Assembly: GCA_963702925.1 (NCBI GenBank)
Contig: OY969771.1
Location: 2,418,001 to 2,482,000, forward strand
Direction: 5' to 3'
DNA length: 64,000 nucleotides
Source: CAIKMD01 sp963702925
GTDB lineage: Bacteria > Pseudomonadota > Alphaproteobacteria > ATCC43930 > CGMCC-115725
Below, piece by piece: positions 35,123 to 43,858 of this stretch (position 1 is its first letter; every line of letters begins with the position of its first letter). Below the pieces are notes generated by a model. The model ran no database searches and had not been told where the DNA came from. It worked only from the letters and a program-made list of their open reading frames with translations. Both the position numbers and the translations under genes were made by a program.

Positions 35123-36208
35123 GTGTTCCTATTTCGTTCCGACCTACAAAGATGCTTGGAAAAGCATATCGAGGCGCATGTGGCGGACCTAAATCGATAT
35201 TCGGCGCTACCTCCGGAACAACAACTCGCGGTTCGGCTTGAAGGAATCTTCATGCCCCACGCCAGAGAACAGCGGGACGAGGTTTATGAGAAGAATAGGA
35301 AACCTGGAGAGGACGCCACGGAGACGCACGTCAGGTTTGTTCATTACACCTCGGCAGAGGCTGCGCTGAGCATCATAAAGTCCAAACGTATTTGGATGCG
35401 CAACACTACGTGCATGTCCGACTATCGAGAAGTCCAGCACGGCTTTGACATGCTCAATAAATTTTTCGCTGACAAGTCGAAGATGGAGCAGTTTGTCAGT
35501 GCACTAGATTTGGCCGCGCCGGGCGCTGCCAAGCAAGCCATAGACCTGTTTAATAAGTGGTGGGACACGATTCGATTTCACACTTACATTACTTCTATTT
35601 CGGAGCATCATTCCGCTGAGGATTCTCACGGTCGGCTCTCTATGTGGCGTGCGTTTGGAGGAAACATTGCGCGGGTAGCTTTGGTCTTCAAGGTTCCCTA
35701 CTTCACTGGAGGCGCTCAAGCATTGAACCTCCTGTTTAGTCCGGTGGCCTATCTTACCGAGCCAGAAGTGCATGCGGTGTTTTTAAGAGTGATTGCGAAT
35801 ATCAAAGAAAATCGGGAATTTCTGCGCGCGGTCGATAGCCAGATTATTATTGGGACGGTTTACAGCATGCTTCTCGCAGGCGTCACTTGCCTAAAGCACG
35901 AGGGCTTTCGGGAAGAAAAAGAGTGGAGAGCGATTTATTCGCCTAAGATTCGATCATCCGCACTGATGGAATCATCCACTGAGTTGGTCGGGGGAATTCC
36001 GCAAATCATCTATAAGGTGCCGCTTGATGAAAAGGCATCGTCCGCGTTGGCTGGGCTCGACCTTTCGCGGATATTCGACCGGTTGATAATCGGTCCTACA
36101 TCGTACCCGATGGTCATGTATGAGGCATTCGTGGATGCACTTACGACGATTGAGGTTTCGGATGCGGGTCGCAAGGTCTTCACGTCGATGATTCCGATTC
36201 GATCGTAA
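35123..36208 (+). CDS. DUF2971 family protein of an accessory pair
   Basis: A 361-residue protein. The domain starts near residue 73 with VHYTSAEAALSIIKSKRIW and NTTCMSDYREVQHG, continues with HGRLSMWRAFGG, then FREEKEWRAIYSP and FDRLIIGP; this order is the DUF2971 pattern. Biochemical function is unknown. The GTG start at 35123 lacks a good ribosome site; ATG at 35252 is another option. Base composition is AT-richer than in adjacent genes, and it lies 120 bp before a predicted nuclease, suggesting an acquired module. Confidence 0.8.
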   Translation: MFLFRSDLQRCLEKHIEAHVADLNRYSALPPEQQLAVRLEGIFMPHAREQRDEVYEKNRKPGEDATETHVRFVHYTSAEAALSIIKSKRIWMRNTTCMSDYREVQHGFDMLNKFFADKSKMEQFVSALDLAAPGAAKQAIDLFNKWWDTIRFHTYITSISEHHSAEDSHGRLSMWRAFGGNIARVALVFKVPYFTGGAQALNLLFSPVAYLTEPEVHAVFLRVIANIKENREFLRAVDSQIIIGTVYSMLLAGVTCLKHEGFREEKEWRAIYSPKIRSSALMESSTELVGGIPQIIYKVPLDEKASSALAGLDLSRIFDRLIIGPTSYPMVMYEAFVDALTTIEVSDAGRKVFTSMIPIRS

Positions 36209-36328
36209 TTCACGCGTGTACACGGCGGATTTCATTGGGAACGTCAGTGTGGCCGTTGTGGCGTCGGCTTCGGACGCTTTGCGCAGAATCCAATAGCGGC
36301 TCTGCCATCTAGGACGGTCGAGCAATCG

Positions 36329-37855
36329 ATGGGTTTCTACGAAAAATATAAGCCGTTTCGTAATTACATGCGGCAGTTCGACTTGGTCTCGGGCCTCGTT
36401 GATGTATGGCGTTACTCGGCACACTTGATCGAAGGCCAAATCCTTCCGCCCGATTATGCGGCTGGTAAGACTGCTGTGACATTGAAGCCGGTCAACGAGC
36501 ACATCTACCCTTGGGACCTAGATATCCTTGCGCGAGAACTTGTGTTGAATGGCGGGCATGGTGGGCGTCGAAGCCTCAAGAAATGGAATGACCTCGCTGT
36601 AGCCGTCAATTACATGCGGCGCCTCGACGATTCCGCATTTGCGTTGAACGGCGTACCGCAGGTGGACGTGATATTCGAGCTTCATCGAATAGCCCACCGC
36701 CAATTCCCGTGGCAGATGAAAGTAGGCCTTACTCCGATGATGCGTGCTTTCAAAGTGTTTGGCGAAAAGGCGGTCGAAGAAATTCTTGTCCGAGACCTAG
36801 GAATGACCGCTAAGCAGTTCCTGCTTCTAGGAATGGCGTTGCGAGGTCATTTCTTGAAGGCAGGCGGCATATCGACAAACCAGAATTACGCAGTTCTGGG
36901 GATCTCTAAAGATGCATCGGATCGGTTCTTTGCGCGCATCACGTCTAGCGTTGAGGATTTGAGGGTCGAGACTCGAAAACGCCAGTCCTATAATTGCGAT
37001 TGGCTCTATTCCTGGAACCCACTTGAAGCAACACCACTCATCAAGTTTGACCCGGCTTTTCCTGACCGCGTTCTGTGCCCGATACCCTATTATTTGGCCC
37101 GTCGGTTATCTGCTGGAATTTTTTATGACCTCGTGAGATCAACCGGCTTCGACAACCCATTCGGCAATTCGTTCCAGGCTTACGTGGGCGAAGTCATTAA
37201 GGCGACCTGCCCGACTCCACGTTTCACGGTACTCGCCGAAGAACCATATTACATAGGAACTCGTAAGATGCATGGCGTCGATTGGGTGTTGTCGGACGCT
37301 ACGGGCCATTTATTCATCGAAAGCAAAACGAAGCGGTTGACCGTGAACGCGAGGACGCTCTCGGACCCTGCTGCGTTGGATAGTGACCTCATCGTAATGG
37401 CAGGCGCTATCGTTCAGCATTACCGAAACATTCGAGATGCACTGGATAGTAAGACACGGTGGGTACCCGACGGACATCCGCTATACCCACTCATCCTTAC
37501 GCTAGAGGACTGGTTCATTTTCAGCCCTCGTGTGAACGAGATGCTCAAGGTCCACGTTTGTCGTTTGCTCGCTGAAGAAGGCATTCCGGAAGGTGTCTTG
37601 CAAGAGATGCCCTACACTATAGCGTCAGCTCATGAATTTGAGATCGCAAGTCAGGTGATAGCACAGGCCAGCATCAGTACGGTCATGGCGAAGAAAACGG
37701 GGGCGGAGCAACGGTGGTGGTCGCTGTTGCCGTTCCTCCATACAGAATTCAAGCAAGAGATGAGACAAGTCCGCTGGAACCTATTTGCCGACGACTGGGC
37801 GAGACTGGTTCCCGATGTGTCCGAGGAGCAGCTCGCGAAACTGAAAAATTACTGA
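36329..37855 (+). CDS. Predicted PD-(D/E)XK nuclease-like protein, hypothetical
   Basis: A 508-residue protein of no recognised family. The C-terminal half contains HGVDWVLSD followed by HLFIESKTKRL: Asp318, Glu331 and Lys333 with 12 residues between D and ExK, a typical PD-(D/E)XK active-site layout. The region before it (PFGNSFQAYVGEVIKATCP) resembles the helix that precedes such folds. The N-terminal 300 residues are soluble and unassigned. Composition is AT-rich like the DUF2971 gene. It ends 52 bp before a tRNA gene. Nuclease activity is inference. Confidence 0.6.
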   Translation: MGFYEKYKPFRNYMRQFDLVSGLVDVWRYSAHLIEGQILPPDYAAGKTAVTLKPVNEHIYPWDLDILARELVLNGGHGGRRSLKKWNDLAVAVNYMRRLDDSAFALNGVPQVDVIFELHRIAHRQFPWQMKVGLTPMMRAFKVFGEKAVEEILVRDLGMTAKQFLLLGMALRGHFLKAGGISTNQNYAVLGISKDASDRFFARITSSVEDLRVETRKRQSYNCDWLYSWNPLEATPLIKFDPAFPDRVLCPIPYYLARRLSAGIFYDLVRSTGFDNPFGNSFQAYVGEVIKATCPTPRFTVLAEEPYYIGTRKMHGVDWVLSDATGHLFIESKTKRLTVNARTLSDPAALDSDLIVMAGAIVQHYRNIRDALDSKTRWVPDGHPLYPLILTLEDWFIFSPRVNEMLKVHVCRLLAEEGIPEGVLQEMPYTIASAHEFEIASQVIAQASISTVMAKKTGAEQRWWSLLPFLHTEFKQEMRQVRWNLFADDWARLVPDVSEEQLAKLKNY

Positions 37856-37907
37856 AAGCTTTTGCCCTCAGGAATGTCCGGCATTATAAACTATTGAAAT
37901 CTAACAC

Positions 37908-37984
37908 GTCCCCGTAGCTCAGCTGGATAGAGCAACAGTTTCCTAAACTGTGGGTCGGGTGTTCGAGTCACCCCGGGGACGCCA
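37908..37984 (+). tRNA. tRNA-Arg (anticodon CCT)
   Basis: The cloverleaf folds by eye: acceptor GTCCCCG pairs with CGGGGAC, D-arm GCTC/GAGC, anticodon stem ACAGT/ACTGT with loop TTCCTAA (anticodon CCT, reading AGG), and T-arm GGGTG/CACCC with loop TTCGAGT. The CCA end is encoded (37982-37984). It reads toward the CocE-like gene, and the accessory pair lies on its 5' side. Confidence 0.97.
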
Positions 37985-38045
37985 GTTTTCTTCGCTTTCC
38001 GTTCGGCGCTTTGGTCCAACCCGCAATGCCTTGACGGAGCATCCC

Positions 38046-39770
38046 ATGAGCATCGCCATCGACGTCAAAAACCCCGGCGCCCATAAAATCGTGCTCGACC
38101 ACGATATCGACATACCGATGCGCGACGGCGCGCGTTTGAAGGCGAACGTCTTCCGCCCCGACGCGCCTGGCAAATACCCGGTGGTGATGACCTTCGGTCC
38201 TTACGGGAAGGATTTGCACTTCTCGCAGCACCGGCTGGAATTGTGGGAGACCTTGGTGCGCGACTATCCGGAAATCTTCGAGGCCTCATCCGGCAAGTGG
38301 ATGGTGTTCGAAACGCCGGACCCGGAAGTCTGGGTGCCGCATGGCTATGTCACCATCCGCGTCGATTCCCGCGGCTCCTGCAAATCGCCGGGCAAGCTCG
38401 ACGTCAACGGCCCGCAAGAATTCGCCGATTTCTACGATGCGATCGAATGGGCAGGCGTGCAGCCTTGGTCGAACGGCAAGGTCGGGCTGATCGGCATCTC
38501 CTATTACGCTTGCGGGCAGTGGATGGTGGCCTCGCTGCGGCCGCCGCATCTCACCGCGATTCAACCTTGGCAAGGCACCAGCGATTTCTATCGCGGGCGC
38601 ACCCGCACCGGCGGCATGTTCTGCGATGGGTTCGTGCATTTCTGGTGGCGCGGCAATCTGCGCAAGCAGCACGGCAATCCCAAATGCGATCTGAAGGACA
38701 TGATCACGGGCGAGCGGCTTACCGGCTCCGCAAGCCTCGGCGACGACGAGCTCCGCGCCAATCGCTCGGAATATATCGAATCCGTGCTCGCGCATCCTTT
38801 GAACGATTCCTATTACAGCGCGCGCTCGGGCGACCTGTCCAAGATCGACATCCCGGCGCTCGTCGTCGCCAATTGGGGCGGGCTCGGGCTCCATTTGCGC
38901 GGCACGATCACCGGATTCATGGGCCTGTCCTCGAAGGCGAAATGGCTGAAGGTGCAGTCGGGCTCCTACTTCGCGACCTTCTTCAAGCCGGAAAGCGTCG
39001 CACTGCAGCGCCAATTCTTCGATCGCTACCTCAAAGGCGTTGACAACGCTTGGGAAAAAGAGCCGCTGGTCGAGGTCGCGGTGCGCGCGCCGGGCGACAC
39101 GGTGAAGCGCGTGGCGCAAGGAACGGCATGGCCGCTCTCGGCGACCAAATGGACCAAGCTCTATCTCGATGCCGGCAAGAAGAGCCTCGAATGGTCGCCA
39201 CCGAAAGACGGCGCTTCGGCGAGCTATCCCGCCTTGAGCGCCGGCGTGACGTTGTCCTCGGCGCCGCTCGACCGCGATCTCGAATTCGCGGGCCCGATCA
39301 AGGCCAAGCTGTTCGTCGCCTGCGACAAGCCCGACATGGATCTCTTTGCGACCATCCAGGCTTTCGATCCGCAAGGCAGAGAGGTGACGTTCTTCGCCGC
39401 CGACGAGCCCAAATTGCCGGTCTCGCAGGGCTGGCTACGCGTGACGCATCGGAAGCTCGATGCGAAGCGCACCACCGACTGGATGCCGTGGCACAGCCAT
39501 GACGAATACCAGCCGCTGAAAGCCGGCGAGGTTTACGAGGTCGAGGTCGAGATTTGGCCGGCGAGCGTGTCTTTGCCCGAAGGATCGCGCCTGGCGCTGA
39601 CGCTTCAAGGCAAGGATTTCGAGCGGCCGGACGCGGCCGGGCCGCTCAAAGGTTCCGGCCTCTTCACTCACAACGATCCGACCGACCGGCCTGCAGACCG
39701 TTTCAACGGCAATCATACGGTCCATAGCGGCGGGGCGCGGGCCTCTTACCTGCAGCTGCCGGTGCTCTGA
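38046..39770 (+). CDS. CocE/NonD family hydrolase (alpha/beta fold)
   Basis: A 574-residue protein with the X-Pro dipeptidyl-peptidase/CocE layout: alpha/beta-hydrolase domain with GISYYACG (Ser152 as nucleophile) and RVDSRGSCKSPG, then a jelly-roll C-terminal domain from about residue 390. Where CocE enzymes have the acid after a tryptophan (WxD) this protein reads NWGGLG (275-280), and the usual HW histidine region reads VQSGSYFATF, so Asp and His of the triad are not evident. The true start is ATG 38046, 62 bp after the tRNA. Confidence 0.83.
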   Translation: MSIAIDVKNPGAHKIVLDHDIDIPMRDGARLKANVFRPDAPGKYPVVMTFGPYGKDLHFSQHRLELWETLVRDYPEIFEASSGKWMVFETPDPEVWVPHGYVTIRVDSRGSCKSPGKLDVNGPQEFADFYDAIEWAGVQPWSNGKVGLIGISYYACGQWMVASLRPPHLTAIQPWQGTSDFYRGRTRTGGMFCDGFVHFWWRGNLRKQHGNPKCDLKDMITGERLTGSASLGDDELRANRSEYIESVLAHPLNDSYYSARSGDLSKIDIPALVVANWGGLGLHLRGTITGFMGLSSKAKWLKVQSGSYFATFFKPESVALQRQFFDRYLKGVDNAWEKEPLVEVAVRAPGDTVKRVAQGTAWPLSATKWTKLYLDAGKKSLEWSPPKDGASASYPALSAGVTLSSAPLDRDLEFAGPIKAKLFVACDKPDMDLFATIQAFDPQGREVTFFAADEPKLPVSQGWLRVTHRKLDAKRTTDWMPWHSHDEYQPLKAGEVYEVEVEIWPASVSLPEGSRLALTLQGKDFERPDAAGPLKGSGLFTHNDPTDRPADRFNGNHTVHSGGARASYLQLPVL

Positions 39771-39914
39771 ACTTCCTGGGCGCCATTCCGAGGAGGCCAC
39801 GGTAAAGAAACGGTCCGGCGATCAAAGCAATTCTGATCCGTTTCGTGTCTCGAGTCTCCTGATCGCATCGGCGCTGTTCCGCCGGCTCAGCTTTGCGGCT
39901 AGAATTGTCTGGCC

Positions 39915-41210
39915 ATGCCGAGCTTGTCCGAAGCGCTAGCGGTGGCGCAAGACCACCACCGCCACGGTCGTCTGCGCGAAGCCGACAAGATCTATCGCGA
40001 GATTCTTGCGCTCGATCCGAATCACTGCGAGTGCCTTCATTTCTTCGGCCGGTTGGCCGCCGAGGCCGGGCGGAGCGACATCGCCATCGCGGTGATGAGC
40101 CGCGCGGTCGAGCTGAAGCCCGATTTCGCGGCGGCGCGCAACGATCTCGGCAATGTGCTGTTTACTGCCCAGCGCATCGATGAGGCGATCGAGCAATATA
40201 AAAAGGCCATCGCCGTCAGGCCCAATGATGTCGAGCCATATTTCAACCTCGGCAATGCGCTGTGCGCGCAAGACCGCCTTGCCGAAGCTTTCGCCGCCTT
40301 CACGCGCATGGCCGAGCTGTTACGCAGCGCCGCGCGCGACCGCAACGCGGAACCGCCGCCCGCGCCGCCGCACAAAGCGAAACATGATCGCGAGCAGCTC
40401 GACTATTGGATGACGAGCGGTCCGATCGGCCAAGAGGCCGGGCGGCTTCAGGCGATCGCCCGTGCCGCCGGCGCTTCACAAAATGTCGCGCAATTCTTCG
40501 ATCGCGTTTCTCATATCGAAAGCGGCGAGGCTCTGGCCGGGCCGGCGATCAATCCGGCGCATGATGTCGCCGCGATCGAAACGCGGTGGCGCGACAGCCG
40601 CCCGAACATCGTGGTCGTCGACGATCTGCTGAGCCAAGATGCGCTCCGGGCTTTGCGGCGTTTTTGCCTGGGCTCGACGATTTGGCGGCGGGTTTACGAG
40701 AGCGGCTATCTCGGCAGCATGCCTGAGCACGGCTTCGCGTCGCCGCTGATGGCGCAGATTGCCGACGAGTTGCGCCGCAAGCTATCGGGGATTTTCGCCG
40801 GGCATCATTTGACACGGCTTTGGGCGTTCAAATGCGACAGCGCGATGAGCGGCACCAGCCTTCACGCCGATTTTGCCGCGGTCAATGTGAACTTCTGGAT
40901 CACGCCCGACGAAGCCAATCTCGATCCGCAAAGCGGCGGTCTCGTGCTCTGGGACGTTCCGGCGCCGCCCGATTGGGATTTCAAGCGCTACAACGGCAAT
41001 ATCGCGGCGTGCCGCGCGTTCCTCGCAAGCCAAGACGCGAAATCGGTGACCATTCCCTATCGCGCCAATCGCGCGGTGATCTTCGATTCCGATCTTTTTC
41101 ACGAAACCGACCGCATCGCCTTCACGGACGGCTACGCCAACCGCCGTATCAACGTTACGTTGCTTTACGGTTGGCGTTCCGGCGGCGGCAGCACCAGCAT
41201 CGGTCCATAG
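39915..41210 (+). CDS. TPR protein fused to a 2OG-Fe(II) oxygenase-like domain
   Basis: A 431-residue two-domain protein. Residues 1 to about 135 form three or four TPR units (AARNDLGNVLFTAQRIDEAI, PYFNLGNALCAQDRLAEAF). The C-terminal half has a cupin-type HxD motif, SLHADF (His317, Asp319), a distal FHETDRI (His396) and NRRINVTLLYG with the Arg expected to bind 2-oxoglutarate. It may hydroxylate a protein held by the TPRs; the substrate is unknown. Its 3' end overlaps the convergent nnrS by 46 bp. Confidence 0.78.
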   Translation: MPSLSEALAVAQDHHRHGRLREADKIYREILALDPNHCECLHFFGRLAAEAGRSDIAIAVMSRAVELKPDFAAARNDLGNVLFTAQRIDEAIEQYKKAIAVRPNDVEPYFNLGNALCAQDRLAEAFAAFTRMAELLRSAARDRNAEPPPAPPHKAKHDREQLDYWMTSGPIGQEAGRLQAIARAAGASQNVAQFFDRVSHIESGEALAGPAINPAHDVAAIETRWRDSRPNIVVVDDLLSQDALRALRRFCLGSTIWRRVYESGYLGSMPEHGFASPLMAQIADELRRKLSGIFAGHHLTRLWAFKCDSAMSGTSLHADFAAVNVNFWITPDEANLDPQSGGLVLWDVPAPPDWDFKRYNGNIAACRAFLASQDAKSVTIPYRANRAVIFDSDLFHETDRIAFTDGYANRRINVTLLYGWRSGGGSTSIGP

Positions 41211-42382
41211 CTCAGGACGAACAGCGTAAAAGCGGCAATCCACAAGCTCGCCGAGGCTGCCAAAAGCGGCATCGTCCAGATCGCGACAAAGGCGGCGGCG
41301 ACACGGGTTGCTGCCGCGAGGTTGACGAGCACATAGATCGCGGTGGTGGCGTAATCGGCGGTCAAGGCGCGCCCGGAGTGGCCGCGCGTCGCGCGGGTCA
41401 TGACGGCGAGGATCATCGTGCCGCCGGCGCCGGTGGTGAGCGCGTGGATCGCGGCGGCTTCGGGCACGCCGAGCTTGAGCACGCTAAGGCCGAGCAACGC
41501 CACGCCAAAGACCAGCCAGGCATAGCCGAGGTGAAGGATGAACAAGAGCGGCTCGGCAAAACTCGCGCCGCCGCTCCAGCGCGCCAGCCGCCAAAGATTG
41601 AGCGCCGCGCCCAGAACCAACAGCGCGCCGACCGGGTAGGATTGAGGCAGGAACGCCCAGCCGAGCAATCCGGCGTGAAGCAGGCCGAGCGCGCCGCGGT
41701 CGGTCAAGCCATGAGGCGCGGGCAAGCGCGTGCTGCCGCGTTTTGCCAGCCAGTTCCGCGTGAAGCTCGGCACGATCCTGCCCGCGACCACGGAGATCAG
41801 AACGAGGGTGGCCGCAAGGGCGAGACGCCAGCCAATTCCCGCGGGCACGGCCACGCCGATTGCTTCCAGATGCATCAGCAAATTGGCCGCGCCCAAGACC
41901 GCGATCGGAAGCAGCATCGGCACGTTGCGCCGATTGCGCCCGGCGATGATCTCGCGCGCGGCGACAGCCAGAAGGACCAGCGGAAATGACAGGTCCGCCG
42001 CGATGCTCAGCCAAGCCGGAAACAAGGCCGAAACCAAACAGGCGATGCGGCCCAACAGCCACAACCCCGCCAGCGCGCCAAGCGGCGCACCGCTCACCGG
42101 CAGCCGCTTGGTCCAATTGGGGATGGCGGTGAGAAGAAACCCGGCGATGGCGGCCATCACGAAACCGAAAAACATCTCGTGGATGTGCCAGTCGAGCGGG
42201 CCGAACCGGCTCGGCAGCGCGATCGGTACCATCAGCATGGCGGTCCAAAGCGCCAATGCCGCGACCGCCCAAAGCCCGGCGGCCAGGAAGAACGGCCGGA
42301 AGCCCTGGGCGAGCCAGGTCGGCGGTGTGCGGGTCGTCGGAATTGCGGTGGCGATGCTCATGATGGGCGGAACGCTAAGCAT
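41165..42382 (-). CDS. nnrS: NnrS family haem-copper membrane protein
   Basis: Polytopic membrane protein of about 405 residues (12 predicted helices). WHIHEMFFGFVMAAIAGFLLTAIPNW and later IHALTTGAGGTMILAVMTRATRGHSG are NnrS signatures with the conserved histidines. NnrS protects against nitric oxide damage and is usually under an NO-sensing Crp/FNR regulator; one is encoded divergently here. The ATG at 42400 falls within a palindrome, so 42382 (with AAAGG upstream) or 42361 is the more likely start. Confidence 0.9.
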   Translation of the reverse strand: MLSVPPIMSIATAIPTTRTPPTWLAQGFRPFFLAAGLWAVAALALWTAMLMVPIALPSRFGPLDWHIHEMFFGFVMAAIAGFLLTAIPNWTKRLPVSGAPLGALAGLWLLGRIACLVSALFPAWLSIAADLSFPLVLLAVAAREIIAGRNRRNVPMLLPIAVLGAANLLMHLEAIGVAVPAGIGWRLALAATLVLISVVAGRIVPSFTRNWLAKRGSTRLPAPHGLTDRGALGLLHAGLLGWAFLPQSYPVGALLVLGAALNLWRLARWSGGASFAEPLLFILHLGYAWLVFGVALLGLSVLKLGVPEAAAIHALTTGAGGTMILAVMTRATRGHSGRALTADYATTAIYVLVNLAAATRVAAAFVAIWTMPLLAASASLWIAAFTLFVLSYGPMLVLPPPERQP

Positions 42383-42399
42383 TGCTGCCTTTCTCTTCA

Positions 42400-42413
42400 T
42401 TGATTCAGATCAA
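42400..42413. promoter_or_regulatory. FNR/DNR-type binding site
   Basis: TTGAT-TCAG-ATCAA is a perfect palindrome of the FNR consensus (TTGAT-N4-ATCAA). It sits between nnrS and a Crp/FNR-family regulator whose recognition helix keeps the Glu-x-x-Ser-Arg pattern that reads TTGAT in FNR. It probably controls both divergent genes. Confidence 0.85.
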
Positions 42414-42420
42414 TATAACC

Positions 42421-42436
42421 TGTGATATTTATCACA
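42421..42436. promoter_or_regulatory. CRP-type binding site
   Basis: TGTGAT-ATTT-ATCACA is a perfect palindrome containing the CRP core TGTGA-N6-TCACA. Its centre lies 22 bp from the centre of the FNR-type site, two helical turns, so two dimers would bind the same DNA face. It suggests joint control of the nitric oxide genes. Confidence 0.8.
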
Positions 42437-42471
42437 TAGTGAGGGCCGCCAATGGCGATCGTGCCGAGGCA

Positions 42472-43257
42472 ATGAGAAAGCGCCGTTTGACGCAAATGAC
42501 CAAACCGGAACCCGATTGGACGAGCTTGGCGCCGTTCCGCGCGTTGTCGCCGTCGAGCCGCGCGAGCTTGCTAGAGAATTCGGTCCTTCACGCCGTGTCG
42601 CCCGGAACGGTGCTGTTCGAACAGGGCGAGACGCCGAACTTCCAACACGTTGTCATATCCGGCTCGGTGCATCTTCTCGGGCGATCCAGCACCGGGCGCG
42701 AAGTCTTGATCGAAGCGGTCGAGCCGCCGGATCTCGTCACGCCCGCCGCGGTCGTGACCGGATCGCCTTATCTGATGCGGGCGCGGATTCCCGAGCCGTC
42801 GCGGCTTCTCCTGATCCACGCGATGGCGTTTCGTGCCGCGGCGGCGAAAGATCCGGCCGTGGCGCAACTGGTAATCGGCAGCCTCGCCGGTCAATTCCGC
42901 CGGCTGGTGCGCCAAATCAAGAATCTGAAACTGCGCAGCGCGAGCGAGCGAGTCGGTTGCTACATTCTCGCCCTGTCGCACCGGCAAGGCACGCCGCATC
43001 GCGCCACGCTTCCCTATGAAAAGAACCTGATCGCGTCGGAGCTCGGCATGACGCGCGAAAGCTTCTCGCGCGCTTTGTCGGCGCTCCAGGCTGCCGGCAT
43101 GACGGTCGAGGGCGAAACGATCGTCATTGCAGACCGCGACCGGCTTATCGCCGCATGCGGGCCCGATCCGCTGATCGACGGCGCGGAAACGTCGCCGTCG
43201 GTGGCGGATTCCGAGCCGTCGAAGACAGCAAAGCGATGGCGGCGATCTTATGGCTGA
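42472..43257 (+). CDS. Crp/FNR family regulator, DNR/NnrR-like
   Basis: About 261 residues. The cyclic-nucleotide-type sensor domain contains PGTVLFEQGETPNFQHVVISG; the helix-turn-helix is IASELGMTRESFSRALSAL with Glu, Ser and Arg placed as in FNR. The N-terminal cysteine cluster of FNR is absent, so it is not an oxygen-sensing iron-sulfur FNR; a haem-based NO-sensing DNR/NnrR type fits the neighbouring nnrS. Start 42472 or 42496; an upstream ATG at 42382 is rejected because that frame crosses the operators. Confidence 0.87.
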   Translation: MRKRRLTQMTKPEPDWTSLAPFRALSPSSRASLLENSVLHAVSPGTVLFEQGETPNFQHVVISGSVHLLGRSSTGREVLIEAVEPPDLVTPAAVVTGSPYLMRARIPEPSRLLLIHAMAFRAAAAKDPAVAQLVIGSLAGQFRRLVRQIKNLKLRSASERVGCYILALSHRQGTPHRATLPYEKNLIASELGMTRESFSRALSALQAAGMTVEGETIVIADRDRLIAACGPDPLIDGAETSPSVADSEPSKTAKRWRRSYG

Positions 43258-43729
43258 CGTCGAGATCGCCCGCGCCCTGCATGTCTTGGCCGTGGTGTTG
43301 TGGATCGGCGGCGTCGCCATGGTGACCACCGTGCTGTTGCCCGCCGTGCGCGGCTTCAAAAGCGGCGCCGAGCGGATTGCATTCTTTGAGCGGGTCGAGC
43401 GCCGTTTCGCCTGGCAGGCGCGCTTCACGACCTTGCTCGCCGGCGCCAGCGGCTTTTACATGGTCGATCGGTTGGGCCTTTGGTCGCAATTCCTGTCGCC
43501 TTATTACTGGTGGCTCGACGCGATGGTTTTGGTTTGGCTGATTTTCACCGTGATGCTGTTCATCGCCGAGCCGCTTTTCCTCGATCGCTGGTTTCAGGAG
43601 CAGGCGCAGCGCGCGCCCAACTCCACCTTCAAGCTGATCCAGGGATTTCACTGGGTCCTGCTGAGCGTGAGCGTCGTGACGATTCTCGGCGCCGTCGCCG
43701 GCAGCCACGGGCTAAATTTTTTCCGCTAA
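43250..43729 (+). CDS. CopD-like four-helix membrane protein of the NO module
   Basis: A 159-residue membrane protein with four hydrophobic helices, beginning with ARALHVLAVVLWIGGVAM and including FTTLLAGASGFYMVDRLGLW and a late FHWVLLSVSVVTI. Conserved histidines in the first and last helices suggest haem or copper binding as in CopD-type proteins. The ATG overlaps the regulator stop by 8 bp, so it is cotranscribed. A role in the nitric oxide response is inferred from context. Confidence 0.72.
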   Translation: MADVEIARALHVLAVVLWIGGVAMVTTVLLPAVRGFKSGAERIAFFERVERRFAWQARFTTLLAGASGFYMVDRLGLWSQFLSPYYWWLDAMVLVWLIFTVMLFIAEPLFLDRWFQEQAQRAPNSTFKLIQGFHWVLLSVSVVTILGAVAGSHGLNFFR

Positions 43730-43858
43730 GGCGCGCTTCGGCGTCGCCGGATTGCGCCGTGCGACATCTTCGGTCGCAGCGAAAAATTTGCTGCCATCGG
43801 CCGGTCGAGACTCTATTTTCCTCTTCCGTAAGATCGTGTCGCTTTGGGGAGGAAGATC

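Noticed and set aside
37855..37984. tRNA-Arg as attachment site of an integrated island
   Set aside because: The accessory genes are on the 5' side of the tRNA, not after its 3' end where integrases usually act; no integrase and no repeat of the tRNA 3' end was found near 35.0-35.1 kb.
42382..42471. Longer N-terminus of the Crp/FNR regulator starting at 42382
   Set aside because: The frame would translate through both palindromic operators, and the first 30 residues do not resemble the family.
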